Part shown: positions 46,348-59,308 of the stretch, piece after piece
Position numbering within the stretch: the stretch's first letter is position 1
Layout: every line of letters starts with the position of its first letter
NCBI GenBank assembly: GCA_010093685.1
Contig: MU006237.1
Location: 620,001-684,000 of the forward strand
Length of the DNA stretch: 64,000 nucleotides
Direction of reading: 5' to 3'
From: Ophiobolus disseminans
Lineage: Eukaryota > Ascomycota > Dothideomycetes > Pleosporales > Phaeosphaeriaceae
The notes under the pieces: generated by a model
The model's database searches: none
Seen by the model: the letters and a program-made list of their open reading frames with translations, nothing else
Told to the model about the DNA's origin: nothing
Position numbers and translations under genes: made by a program

Positions 46348-48819
46348 ATGGAACCCGGAAACGTCGACATACAGTCAAAGTTTGTCAACGCACTAAGAAC
46401 ACAAGGCAAGGCCGAATATCCACTCTCCGGCGCTTTACCATGTCCATACCCCGGCCACCACGGACGCATGTTCCAGAGCGTCGACCAACTATTCGACCAC
46501 GCAAAAGCAGAACATGCGTCACAGCTTGCGAACTTCAAGCCTGGACAGGCTCGCGAAAGGCTAAGAGATGCAGCTCTGAAGCTGAGGTACGGAGAGGCAA
46601 CGGTTGCCTTCTATGCGTGTTAGACAAGAGCTAATGCTACAACAGGAAGTCAGACCCCTCATCGGACGCCACAGCAGGTGGCGGTTCTGCCCCAGATATC
46701 ACGAGCCTGTCACTTGACCCTCAAAAGGAACGTCACTCACCACCTCTATCCGGCAGGAAGCGGCCGGCTGAGTCAGAAGGGCATGGCCGCCGCGGTAAGG
46801 CTGCCTCCCACGTGGAGGTTGTCGACTCCGACTACAACCGTAACATACCCAATACGGTCGTGTCAGAGCGTACGCGGAAGCTATTTGATCCAGGTCATAC
46901 TTCCTCGCCTCAACCTGCCCAGCCACAGTCGCCTTCCCGGCCACTGCCGCATCGGACTGCTCCCAAGACACAACATGCGCAACGACAACCAGGATTGATC
47001 GAACTGCAACGGTATGATTCTCGGTATCCTGGTTTGTTGTTGCAGCCTGACAGCAGACCAATCTCTCAAGAACAGCTGGCCTCCGAGGTCAAGTCCATTT
47101 ATGCCGGCTTAACCATGGTCGAGACTAAGTGTATCCATGTTGACCGAGCACAAGCTGCTGCCGCTCAAGACAACTCTGATCCTAATCATAAGCTAGCTTC
47201 TGATCACTGGCAAGCTTTGATAGCCCTTCATCGTACTTTGCTTCATGAACACCATGATTTCTTTCTCGCGAGTCAGCATCCATCTGCCAGTCCTGCCCTT
47301 CGTCGACTGGCAGCTAAGTATTCCATGCCTGCTCGCATGTGGAAGCATGGCATTCATTCCTTTCTTGAGCTGCTTCGGCGGCGTCTTCCCGACAGCATCG
47401 ATTACATGCTGGCTTTCATATATTTGGCCTATCAAATGATGGCTCTTCTTTATGAGACCGTTCCGGCTTTTGAAGACACATGGATCGAATGCCTCGGGGA
47501 CCTTGGGCGCTACCGCATGGCCATTGAGGATGAGGACATCCGAGATAGGGAAACCTGGGCTGGCGTTGCTCGATCGTGGTGTATGTTTAGTCGACATTTT
47601 TAGCCCTCGCGGATGAATACTGACATTAAATCCTCCAGATACCAAGGCTGCAGATAAGAACCCTACAGTTGGCCGTTTGTATCACCATCTCGCGATCCTT
47701 GCGCGACCCAACGCCCTGCAGCAACTCTACTATTATTCGCGTTCGTTGACATGCGTCAAGCCTTTCCCGAGCGCTCGTGAGAGCATCCTCACTCTTTTGG
47801 ATCCGATTCTTGGACGTGCCGTGGCAACCTATTCGCACGCTCTCCCTATTGATACCAACTATATCAAGGCGCACGCCTTGCTCTTTGAGAGGCTTTCTTT
47901 GGACGACTTCACGCAAGCCATGACTGAATTTACCAACAACCTGGACAACCATATCGGACGCGTTACTGCTAAGTGGAAGGAACAAGGTGTTTACATCGCC
48001 GTCACCAACGTCTCTGGCTGGTTCGATTACGGCATCGATGATAACGCCCTTCGTCAGGTCTACCTCACCGAGCTTTTCGAGAAAGTTAAGAATAGCCCTC
48101 CATCCGAAGAGCAACTTCGCACTGCTTCGCCCGCAGACCAACAAGATCCCACCCCACCAGTCATTCCCGAGAACGAACTCCTTTCCAAGGTCAACGAGCT
48201 TTCTTCGCAAGACCACTTTTCCCACGCCAGACGTCTCACCAACGACACTTTCGCTCTTGTTTTGCGTCGTATTGGTGACAAGAACGTGCTCCCGCACGTT
48301 CACATCATGCTGTCCTTCCTGACCACATTCGCATCCAATTCATACGTTTCCCATCTCCTAGCCGACACTCCCTGGACCGAACTCGTTGCTTTTCTCAATA
48401 CGTTAGTAAAAACCGAAAACCAGATTCAGAACCAAAGTCAAGCGCAAAACGTCAGTCAACCTCAGAACATTGATACGTTGTTCTCAACCACGGTCTTTCC
48501 CAACGATGGCGAGAGGAGCGACGAGTTACCGCTGCCCGAGGACTATTTGGTGCGCGGCTTGATTTGGGCGCATGATTACTTTCCCAAGAAGTGGTTCGAG
48601 AGGGAGCATGATGAGGAGGAGCGGTATCTTGAGTTGGCCAGCACGGTCAAGAGTCGTATGGAGCGGGTGCTGAGACTGGGTCACAAACTGTCTACGGTAA
48701 GTTCTCCGCTATCGAGTGTGAACAATTGACTAACGGGTATGCAGTATAACCGCTGGATCTCATACGATAGCGGGTCTCATTCTTTTTCTGTTGTTGGCGA
48801 TACGTATGTGAAGGGGTGA
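46348..48819 (+). CDS. Est1/SMG7-like protein with TPR and Est1-type DNA/RNA-binding domain
   Basis: Exons are 46348-46586, 46646-47580, 47639-48696 and 48745-48819, encoding about 768 aa. The N-terminus has a possible zinc-finger-like pattern (CPYPGHHGRMF...LFDHAKAEH). Residues of exons 2-3 match the Est1/SMG7 architecture: a TPR/14-3-3-like helical region (LALHRTLLHEHHDFF-like and LLRRRLPDSIDYML), then the signature VGRLYHHLAILARPNALQQL and PFPSARESILTLLDP of the Est1-type binding domain. Homologues act in nonsense-mediated decay or telomerase recruitment. Fungal members of this short type are mostly uncharacterised. The last exon (YNRWISYDSGSH) is small; a possible donor GTATGTG before the stop means an alternative C-terminus cannot be excluded. 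Confidence 0.8.
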
Positions 48820-50979
48820 CGGTGGCCGCTCGTGATGCCTGGGGTACTGCCCATTTTCAGGTGTTGCGAGCGAGCTCAGCTCCTCTACGTTTACATATTA
48901 ACTCTCCTTCCAGCTCATGGCACAAGCCGATGGATCAGCTGGAGGAAAATACGTAAGTCGAGGTTTTGCTCGCAAGCATGGTGGGAACGGTTTCGTGACC
49001 GGAGAAAGCAGGTAAGAATTTCTCAGTCTGTTTCCGTTTGTTGGTCAGAAGATGCAACGCCATCTCATTCGTCGTGCCGCGGACGGAGGTCGGTATACAT
49101 GGTCTTGTTTGAGAAAGGTGTAATGTTGCGAATTACATGGCGCAAATACGTTGTTATTTCTTTGTGTCGGGCAAACGTTGCTTCAAACATATATACGTTC
49201 GTTGGATTCCTTTATAAAATCCGAGATCAGTCGCTTCACTCTCGGTTGATCGATTATTGGCCGCCCTTTTGCCCTCCGTGCCCCCTTTCGCCCTTCCACG
49301 CCACCGTTGCCCCTTCAATGCCACGTCACGATCAACCTCACCGACCGTCGCAATGCAGACCTACTACGCAGTAGTCGAACATGCGTAGGCGATGCGGGCC
49401 ATCTCCGCAAACCCAGCAGTACCAGATTTGCAGCTTCGTGGGCACTCTCGTCCATGTCAATACCACTACAGCATACACCCCTTAACCGCTGTTAAATCAT
49501 TTTCCTCATTCAGTCAAGTCGCGCCTAAAGGATACTTCCATCGCAAAACTGTCAACACGGCAACGCGGGAGTACTCAGACATTCTTACCAATATGTTGTG
49601 CGTGGCACAACGTGTATACTATTTATATCATTCAATCACCCTAACCTGTATTCCAAATCGCTGCTAGCGAGCTGATGAGGGGTTCAGGAGCCTCCTTTGC
49701 ACTTTCACTACCACGAGGGTCGGAACTTCCCAGCTTCGAATTGGCTGTCTAAGGCAGCTGTTTGGACGAGTTCACTGCGCCTGATGTGATTACTGGGAGA
49801 AGAACACGAGACGGTTCGTACTGGCGTCGATTGGGTGTTGGAAGGTATGTGGCGAGTTTCATAGGCATTTAGGTATATATGGCAGGGTACTATGATTTAT
49901 TGATGTTAACAATCGTTGAGTACACCCAGAGTACATTTACAACCGGATTCAAAGTGAGTGCGTTGATTACATCCAACATGATGCGAACGACTTGACAATC
50001 ACGCACAAACCACTTTGCCAAATCGGTGCTTTTAGTCCAATCCCCACTCCTCGTTGTCGTACCAGTCCTCGTCGTCTCTCATCTCAATTCGCATCATCAA
50101 AGTCGGCTACCTGTATTAGAATTTATGTACCCGGCACATCAAGACCTCAGATTCGAAAGGCCATGTAAGAAAGGTACGAAAGTCTCGACCAAGAATATTA
50201 CCTTGCAAGCGAACCGAAATCGTGGTCTGGGAAATTACAGTGAATTCTGTGGCTAGGACAAGAAACATTATCTGCTTTGAGACATCTTTTACAGCATTGG
50301 GGTTATTTAGGATATACAATAGCCTGCATGCTTACATTGCAAGATCAGTTCGGCTGGAAGAAAACCGGGAGTATGCAGGCGTGGGAGCGGAAGTTGACGT
50401 AGAAATAAACTGGGTGCTGCAATGAACGTTTAATTGACATGAACGGTATCGCGCAATCTGTGCGGAGTATGTCGCATCGTCGCGTCTGTATCTGTTCTGC
50501 TCTAAGGTTATGTGGATTGGAATGTGTGAAGCTTGGAAGGGTTGGAGCTTGCGAAGTTTGAAAAGGGCCGTATTTAGGCGGTGCACTGTCGCACCCACCA
50601 ATTATCACCCAACCAACAGAAAATGATAACTTCTCGTCAATACTCTTGCAACACATAGAAGCGTGTTTTGGTGCTTACGAGAAGACCAAGGGAGTCATGA
50701 GAATTGATTTGGTAGATGTGCCCAGGTGTGAATGCGCACGCGGGCTCCTGCCACCAGTGCCACCTCCATCATTCACCCACTACCGGATATCACTGTAATT
50801 ACATTTCATTTTTTTTACGTGTAAAAAAGTATCTATTTAAGCTCTCAAAACAAAAAAGAAGCCTTTGCGAGTTGCCAATTTGCCAAAATCACTGTTGAGC
50901 GCCCAAACCGCCCCCAGATTCTCCCTTCATACCACCACCACACCGCCACAACGCCCCAGCAAAAAAAGATAACAGACAA
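48820..50979. other. Intergenic, 2.2 kb
   Basis: It starts with the 3' UTR of the Est1-like gene. A 180-codon frame (48832-49374) is Arg/Trp/Cys-rich without domain features and is probably spurious. Nothing else is recognised. Confidence 0.55.
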
Positions 50980-51069
50980 GCCCGATGCGGGGGTCGAACC
51001 CGCAACCTTGAGATGGCTAATCGTCTTATTCAGACCGCGAACCTAAGAGTCTCACGCTCTACCGATTGA
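50980..51069 (-). pseudogene. tRNA-Lys(CUU) with intron, 5' end missing
   Basis: Read on the minus strand, it has the D-arm tail TCAATCGGTAGAGC and the anticodon loop around CTT (GAGACTCTTA). An intron of about 29 nt follows one base after the anticodon. Then come ATCTC, the T-arm GGTTCGACCCC and the 3' acceptor strand ATCGGGC. A T-run typical of Pol III termination follows (minus strand, 50961-50967). The matching 5' acceptor strand GCCCGAT and the first D-stem bases are absent: the sequence diverges abruptly beyond 51069. It should therefore not fold into a functional tRNA. Confidence 0.75.
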
Positions 51070-52501
51070 CTGTGGAATAGTTAGAACATGATGTTTGGAG
51101 GTGGACCGGGGTTTACGCGCGCTAACCAGGCAGTAACTGCTGCTTGTTGATGGAGAGAAGACGTAGTTAGATGTATATAATGGTAGCAACATATGGGTGG
51201 GATTGAGGGGCTGGCGGGGTGAAAATCTCGGGTTGGTCAGATTTAGCCGGGCGAGAATTCGCATGCGGGGCCGGCGTATTGCTTGGGAACACTAATGTGA
51301 TAATAGTTAGGCAAGCAAAAGAAACCATTGGTGCTGTCAGCGTTGGTCGCTCCAGAGCACACTTCAATTATCAACCCAACGTTCGAGTCTAGACATACGC
51401 AAAGTGATGATCCACTATCGCTGATATCCTGAACAACACTGGAGACATATTGGTTCACGAAAAAGAACTACATCGTTGGTGGTATGCCTGTCCGAGAACA
51501 CTTCCAGCTCAACGACTACCAGCAATGCCTCACAAGGTCGAGACAAGCACCAATGAAAAAAAGATTCACGATCATATCAAATCTAGGGGAATAATCGTCG
51601 TAAAATCTCATATTCAGCTGTAATCTATTTCTGGCACGATTACTCCGCCTTCAGTGCGACTACGAAAGCTGAGGCTGTTAGCGGAATTCGCAACGTCCTT
51701 TCAGCAAGCCCCAGAGTGCGGGTTGCCTCGAACTAAGCCACATTCCGATAGTATCTGTCAAACACACTTGGACTTGAGCTGTCAAGACGAACGGATCAGT
51801 GCGTGACTTGAGACTTCTGTCGAGGAGTATGTATAGTCTCGAGAATTGATCAGCGACAAACACTCTCAAGGCGCATCACTGCAGAACACTGCAGAACAAT
51901 TACCAAAACTAGTAAAGATGAAGTTGTGGTTGCGAAGGAGCGGAGTTGAGGCTTGTGCTAAACAATACGCCCAAGCCTCCAGCATTGCCTTGCAGAACGT
52001 GGCGCTGCGCAAACAGAGCGATCTCGTGCTGTGAAGAGATTCTGAGTGATTCTCGAATTGCATAAACCGGTGGCATTGCGCTCTTCGGAAAATAACAGAA
52101 CAAACGTCGGCATCGACTTTCATTGTGTGGAGACGACTTGCCAGGGTAAGCGCACTGCCTCACGAATGCGCGTCCGTGCCTCTCATCAGCCAACCTCGCA
52201 GCTCAGCCAAACTTTACGCACGACTGAAACGCACCCGGCCCCAGCAATTGACCTTCGCTTTATCCGCCTTTCTATCACGACATTCACGACGGTGGTCCAT
52301 TTCCTGCAACCCGACACGTAGGCCAAGCTGTGGAGAGCATATTGGACTCCCGCGAGCTGATGCACCTCCGCGACACCTCCGCACACGCCCGCAACACGAC
52401 ACAGCACCTGTGAGAACGAGCTGGCATATCTAGAACCTCTTATGTGTCTGGAGGGCAGTAATAGTGTCTGGAGATAGTGCTCACGTGCATTTGTGGTCGC
52501 T
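51070..52501. other. Intergenic, 1.4 kb, upstream of P4-ATPase gene
   Basis: No coding frame is supported. It should contain the promoter and 5' UTR of the flippase gene. Confidence 0.55.
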
Positions 52502-55500
52502 ATGGCCGGTAGGCCCCTCGGTGGACCGCAGGCGCACAGCGACAACCTGATCGACTTCGATGACCACCAACCCACGTACAACTCGGGCTCTCGCCCGCCC
52601 GTTCACGATCATGAACTCCTCGACCGTTACGACATAGACAGCTCCGACGCTGCGCCACAAGGGCGGCCTTCGGTGTCTTACGATGACTTTGTGGGAGGTG
52701 GTAGGCCACCGGCAGGATTACCGGGAGGGCCTGGCGCACCCGTAGGCGAAACCCCATATTTGCAGGGAGGGAGCAGGATGTATTCGCAGACATCAGAACT
52801 GAACAACTACCAGAGATACTCGGACGCAGACATACCCCCCGACGATGATCACTCGACGCAGGGCTACTATGCGTCGGGCGGCGCATTCGAGCAAGGGTCG
52901 GCAGGAGTCCAGCGTGGATTGTCCAAGAAAGCGCACAACCGGAATAGCATTCTGGGCCTTGGAGGCGGTCTCACTGGGCGCGTGAAGAACATGTTCGGGC
53001 GTGGACAGGACTACTCAGAAATGGACCTACCTCTAACAGAGCATGCAGCACAGCAGGGACAACCGACCCCCAGCGCATATCATGATGGAGAGTCAGTCAA
53101 GAAAAAGCGGTCCCTGGGCACCTTCAAGTTTGGCTTTGGGCGTGGGGCGCCCGACCCATCGACACTTGGTCCGAGGATGATACACTTGAACAACCCACCC
53201 GCGAACTCGGCGAACAAATACGTCGACAACCACGTCTCAACCTCGAAATACAATCTCGTCACCTTCCTCCCAAAGTTTTTGTACGAACAATTCTCCAAAT
53301 ACGCCAATCTCTTCTTCTTATTTACCGCCATCCTACAACAAATCCCCGGCATTTCGCCCACTTCGCGATATACCACAATCGTCCCCCTGGGCATCGTGTT
53401 ATTGGTGTCGGCTATCAAGGAGTATATTGAGGATTACAGGCGAAAGCAGTCAGATGCGCAGCTGAACAACGCCAAAGCACAAGTGTTGAAAGGCTCGACC
53501 TTCGTGGATACAAAGTGGATAAATGTCGCAGTCGGGGACATTGTTCGAGTCCAGTCTGAAACGCCATTTCCGGCAGATCTAGTTTTGCTAGCTTCCTCTG
53601 AGCCGGAGGGTCTTTGCTACATTGAAACTGCAAATCTGGACGGAGAAACGAATCTGAAGATCAAGCAGGCTATCCCGGAGACGGCCGACTTTGTTAGCCC
53701 TGCAGAATTGGCTCGCCTGGGCGGCAAAATTCGATCGGAACAACCGAACAGTAGTCTGTATACCTATGAAGCGACGCTGACAATGGCGGCCGGCGGAGGA
53801 GAGAAGGAGCTACCTTTGCAGCCGGATCAGCTGTTACTGCGTGGTGCTACTCTCCGTAATACGCCCTGGATTCATGGTGTGGTAGTCTTCACAGGACACG
53901 AAACGAAACTTATGAGAAACGCTACTGCTACGCCGATCAAGACGACTGCCGTGGAACGAATGGTAAACAAGCAGATTCTTATGCTTGTCATCATTCTCAT
54001 TTGCCTCAGTATAGTCAGTTCCATCGGCGATGTCATCATTCAGTCGAAGAAACGCGACAGCCTAGGCTACCTCCAGCTCGAGCCGTTCAATGGCGCCAAA
54101 CAATTCTTCCGTGATTTGCTGACATACTGGGTTCTGTATTCCAATCTGGTGCCCATCTCGCTATTCGTCACGATAGAAATCGTCAAGTACTACACCGGTA
54201 CCCTGATAGATTCTGATCTTGATATCTATTACGAGCCCACAGATACGCCCGCAAATTGCCGTACTTCTTCTCTGGTTGAGGAGCTAGGGCAGATTGAGTA
54301 TATTTTCTCCGACAAGACCGGTACACTGACGTGCAACATGATGGAGTTCAAGCAATCGTCGATTGCTGGCATTCAGTACGCTGATGAAGTTCCGGAAGAT
54401 CGAAGGGCTACAATTGAGGAAGGCGTTGAAGTCGGTATCCACGACTTTAAGCAGCTCGAGCATAATCGCAAAAATCACAAGTCCCGCGACATCATCAAAC
54501 ACTTTCTCACCCTCCTTTCGACATGTCATACAGTCATTCCTGAAAGAGGTGGCGAGAAAGATGTCATCAAGTACCAGGCAGCATCTCCCGATGAAGGTGC
54601 TCTTGTCGAAGGAGCCGTAACACTTGGGTACAAGTTCACTGCTAGGAAACCTCGAGCGGTTATCATGGAAGCGGATGGTCGATCGCAGGAGTTTGAGCTC
54701 CTGGCTGTCTGCGAGTTCAACTCTACGAGAAAACGCATGTCCACCATATTCCGAACCCCAGAGGGCAAGATTGTCTGCTACTGCAAGGGTGCAGATACTG
54801 TCATCCTGGAAAGACTCGCAAAGGACAACAATCCATACGTCGAGACTACCCTAGCACATCTCGAAGAGTACGCTGCCGATGGTTTGCGTACATTATGTCT
54901 TGCCATGCGAGAGATCCCCGAAAACGAGTTCCAGGAATGGTGGCACGTTTTCAACACTGCGCAAACGACTGTCAGCGGCAACCGTGCTGAGGAATTGGAC
55001 AAAGCTGCTGAACTCATCGAACATGATCTCACCCTCCTCGGAGCGACTGCCATTGAAGACAAGTTACAGGAAGGCGTCCCAGATACCATTGCGACCCTTC
55101 AGTCCGCTGGTATCAAGATCTGGGTATTGACTGGTGATCGCCAGGAGACGGCCATCAACATCGGCATGAGCTGCAAGCTAATCAGTGAGGACATGTCACT
55201 CCTCATCATCAACGAAGAAACCAAAGACGCCACCCGTGACAATATCCGCAAGAAACTACAAGCCATTGCTTCCCAATCCACGGGCAACGCTCAGCACGAA
55301 ATGGATGTACTTGCCCTTGTCATCGACGGCAAATCCCTCACGTACGCCCTCGAACGCGACCTCGAAAAAGAATTCCTCGACCTGGCTGTAAAGTGCAAAG
55401 CACTCATCTGCTGTCGTGTCTCCCCACTACAAAAGGCGCTTGTTGTCAAGCTCGTGAAGCGTCACCTGAAGGCTATCCTCCTCGCCATCGGCGACGGCGC

Positions 55501-56630
55501 AAACGATGTCTCGATGATTCAAGCCGCTCACGTCGGCGTCGGCATTTCTGGTATGGAAGGACTGCAAGCGGCGCGCTCCGCCGACATCTCAATCGGGCAA
55601 TTCCGCTACCTACGCAAACTGCTGCTCGTGCACGGCGCATGGAGCTACCAACGCGTCAGCAAAGTGATCTTGTACTCTTTCTACAAGAACATCGCTATGT
55701 TCATGACGCAGTTCTGGTACTCGTTCCAAAACGCCTTTTCGGGTCAAATTATCTACGAATCCTGGACCCTGACGTTCTACAACGTCTTCTTCACTGCTGC
55801 GCCCCCCTTCGTAATCGGTATCTTCGATCAGTTTGTGTCGGCAAGATTACTGGACAGGTACCCGCAGCTTTACCGCCTCTCGCAGTCGGGCGTGTTCTTC
55901 CGCATGCACAGTTTCTGGTCCTGGGTCGCGAACGGCTTCTACCACTCGCTTATCTTGTACTTCGGCAGCCAAGCGATTATCTACTGGGACTGGCCGCAAT
56001 GGGACGGTCGCAATGCGGGCCACTGGGTCTGGGGCACTGCATCCTACACGGCCAATCTCGCCACTGTTCTTCTCAAAGCATCACTCATCACTAATATCTG
56101 GACAAAGTACACTTTCCTGGCTATCCCGGGCTCCATGGCGCTGTGGTTCATCCTCATGCCCATTTACGCCGTTCTCGCGCCTAAGACGAATATCAGTAAC
56201 GAGTACATCGGCGTCATTGAGCGGCTTTTCCCTGACCCGCGTTTCTGGGCTATGGTGCTTGTCCTCCCGCCGCTGTGTCTGGTGCGAGACTTTGCGTGGA
56301 AATATGCGAAACGCATGTATTTCCCCCAAGCATATCACCATGTGCAGGAGATTCAGAAGTATAATATTCAGGATTATAGACCGAGGTACGTTGGTTCGAG
56401 TCGTCGAGCAGCATTTTTCCTTAGTTCGCTGCTGAGCTTTATACTAACCCCTCAACAGAATGGAGCAATTCCAAAAAGCAATCCGCAAAGTACGTCAAGT
56501 GCAGCGCATGCGCAAACAGCGCGGATATGCATTTAGTCAGACGGACGAGAGTCAGGCGCGCGTGCTGCAGGCGTACGATACGACGGTTGCGCGAGGCAGG
56601 TTTGGAGAGTTGGAGAGTAGCAGGAAGTAG
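52502..56630 (+). CDS. DRS2: P4-type ATPase, Drs2-like aminophospholipid flippase
   Basis: Exons are 52502-56385 and 56459-56630 (73-bp intron, branch ATACTAAC), encoding about 1351 aa. The long hydrophilic N-tail has a DLLDF-like start (NLIDFDD). The flippase core begins RMIHLNNPPANSANKYVDN. TM1 contains FLFTAILQQIPGISPTSRYT with the QQ pair typical of phosphatidylserine flippases. The actuator loop is YIETANLDGETNLK. The phosphorylation motif is SDKTGTLTCN with catalytic Asp about 604. TGDRQETA, GDGANDVSMIQAA and QFRYLRKLLLVHG complete the P domain. The C-tail has RGYAFSQTDESQ, the conserved Drs2 tail. It moves phosphatidylserine to the cytosolic leaflet in late Golgi and endosomes with a Cdc50-type subunit. 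I use the ATG at 52502; the upstream in-frame codons are not ATG. Confidence 0.95.
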
Positions 56631-56858
56631 TGCTTCTGAGCATAGGATTCATGGAGTTAGGGAACGAACTGCAGCGAATGGGAGATTCTTGCATGCAGGA
56701 AAAAGGATGTGAGAAGTATTGTGTAGTGTATTGCTTTTTGCTACTACTTGTGGTAGTCGTGCATGAATCATTTTCCACGTGGCAAGATTTGATGCGCATT
56801 AGGCTTTGAAGCGCTTCTGTATCTGACTTGAACATGTCAAATATCTTACCTTCCACAT

Positions 56859-58914
56859 TTACCACTTCCCTCCCTTGGCCTTCTTCTTGCCCTTCTGATC
56901 CTTCGGCGCTTTCCTCTCCTGCAATGGCGTGCTACCCTTCTCCTCACTCACAACGCCACCCTGCGTAAGTCCTTCCATCCTCTTCTTGCCCTTGCGGCCC
57001 TTCGGTCTATAGTAGCTGCGATCGCGCATGGGCAGCCACCTTTCTGAATCCATCTTCTTGCCCTCGACGTACTCTTTTGGCATGCGCGCTTTGCATAACC
57101 GTCTGGTGCGTGCATGTACTGGCTTGCTGGGTGCGATGCTGCGTTTCCGCGCTGCGGCGGCGATGTCGGTGGTTGTGGGTTTGCCGAGGGGTACGCCAGC
57201 CTTTTCGAGGGCGGCGACGTCGACGTCTGCAATGAGGCGGGATGCTTCGGGGAGGTAGGAGAGGAGGTCGTCGGGTATCGAGGAGGGGTCTGTAATGCTG
57301 TATGCGGCTACGAGGCCTGCAATTGCTGCTCTGTCTTCGTTGTCTTGATCGTACAAGCTCTTGAAGATTTCGCCAGCGGCCTTTACATTTTCGGGGTTGT
57401 GTGTGTCGAGCAATGCGGTTCCGGCAGCTACCATCAACGCCTTTGATGGTGCTTCTGTCTTTGATTTGTGTGGTTTCCGCCAATACTCTGCTGCTTTTGC
57501 TAGTTCAGACTTTGCTGCACCCGGACGACCTTGTTGTGCGTATAAGGATACTAGAGATGCAATGAGCCCAGGCGCGAATCGTACATCCAAGTCAGATGCC
57601 GAGCCGCTCTGCTCGAGGCGTTTGAAGAAGGACTCGAGGAGGTGGGTTGCGGCGGCGTAGTTGCTGGTGATAACGTAGAGGTGGGTGATTGTGAGTATCA
57701 AGCCCACATCGTTTGGGCGCTTCTCCAGTAAGGGTACAATTTCCTTCAGGGCAGACTTCTCGGTCTCTGCATTGCGAGCATGGGCAGCAGCATTCAGTAC
57801 CGCGGCCATGTTAACTACCGGGGCGAGTGATGGAGTTGGTGCGGCGGAAATGACTTTTTCGGTCGAGGAAGCAACACCGGCGACCTTCTGAGAGAGCAAT
57901 GAGATGACATACTCGTCCTGCCGTAAGATGTTGGACTGGAAGGAGAAATGTTGGTCCGTAACTGGCGGCTTCGGTGATGAGTGGAAGAGGCGGTGGGACA
58001 GGTATGGGTTCGAGTGCTTTTTCGAGGCGGCAATGCTGTTCACTTGGGCGATGTAGCGGGTTGAGAGCTCCTTGATGCTGCTGTTGTTAGTATTGACCAA
58101 TCTCAAAGTCTAGTATCGTCTTACTCGGCGAATGGAATGCCATTGGCCAGCTCCTCTGCCTGGTCAATCTTACCCAACTGGGTCAGGACGTAGACCTGCT
58201 GGACGGTAATGGGCAGCAGTTCCGCCTGTTTTTCCTCGTCGCTCATGTCGGAGAGGGCACTGCAGAGATCCTTGGCCCTCTTCAGGCAGACCTCGCCTTG
58301 TGCCAGCTCGCCGCGCGCTATGCTTCCACATGCCGCATTGAATGCCGTCTCGAAAACCTCAAGGTCCTCGCGCGTGGGCTTCTTCTTCTGTGCGAGCTCG
58401 CCCTGACCGGTCCATTCTAGTTGTGCGTCGGTCGCGCCAGAATTGATGCGAATGTCGTATTCCTCGTCTTCCACAGGCTGGTTCGCAAGCTCCTTGTACA
58501 CCTTTGCAGCTTGTGCAAAGTTCTCTGATCGGTACGCCTGCCCATGTTAGCCACAACATGCACCTGTGCCACGCGCTCTTCACGTACGGCTTGCGCGAGC
58601 ATGTGTTTGATCCCGCGACCTCTATCAGAGCCTGCCTCTGCAGCTTTGACTGCCTTTGCTGCGTTGCCCGTTTTGTAAAGCGCATATGCGTATTCGAATC
58701 GCGCCTTTTCTTGTAGTCCCTGGGTATGCTCGAAAACCTCCAGCGCATCCTCGTACCGATCCAAATGGAGCAATGCTATCGCTTTCGCATGATGTGCGTC
58801 TACGTCCGACTTGTTCTTCTTGACCGCAGCGTTGGCAGCTTTGAGGATTTCCTCGTGGTCGTCGATGGAGGCTTGCGCGAGCAGCGAGGATAGCGATTTC
58901 GTAGAAGCGGCCAT
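56859..58914 (-). CDS. SRP72: Signal recognition particle subunit SRP72
   Basis: Exons are 58588-58914, 58125-58537 and 56859-58080 (introns 50 and 44 bp), encoding about 653 aa. Splicing gives HMLAQAAYRSENFAQAAK at the first junction and PFADSIKEL at the second. The N-terminal two thirds are TPR repeats (for example DVDAHHAKAIALLHLDRYEDAL). The C-terminus has the SRP72 RNA-binding signature: KARMPKEYVEGKKMDSERW (about 580), then YYRPKGRKGKK and a Lys-rich end. SRP72 binds SRP68 and 7SL RNA in co-translational targeting to the ER. It converges on the flippase gene, with 228 bp between stops. Confidence 0.93.
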
Positions 58915-59308
58915 GTTCGTGATGGTGTGTTTTCAATCCATCGGCGAGCTATATATGTGAGAGAGCAATGCGGTAGGAGGTGAAAGTGCGGGCGGGCTGG
59001 TTGCGGAGGCTCAGGGCACGTACGCGGGGAATGATGAAGTGGGATGCATGCTCGTCGGAGCCTCGCCTAAAGTAACGTAACCAGGGCTGAACGGTAGGGC
59101 TGAACATGTCCACATCACCGCAAGTTCAAGTCACATCATGCCAGTGTCAACGATTCTATTGTTATACAAATCAGTGTTACTATTGAAGCTTTTAGATGCC
59201 CATCGGTACTATGCACCTCCATGTCTGCGACGTGATGTGATGTCCATGAGCATCAATCCTGGTATAAAACGCCATAAACAAAACCCAACGCCATCGCTAT
59301 GCAGATAC
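58915..59308. other. Intergenic, about 400 bp
   Basis: It lies between the 5' end of SRP72 and the 3' end of TFIIE alpha, both on the minus strand. It should carry the SRP72 promoter. Nothing else is seen. Confidence 0.6.

Noticed and set aside
48832..49374. 180-codon frame after the Est1-like gene
   Set aside because: Biased composition (Arg, Trp, Cys, Ser), no motif, and it lies in the probable 3' UTR.
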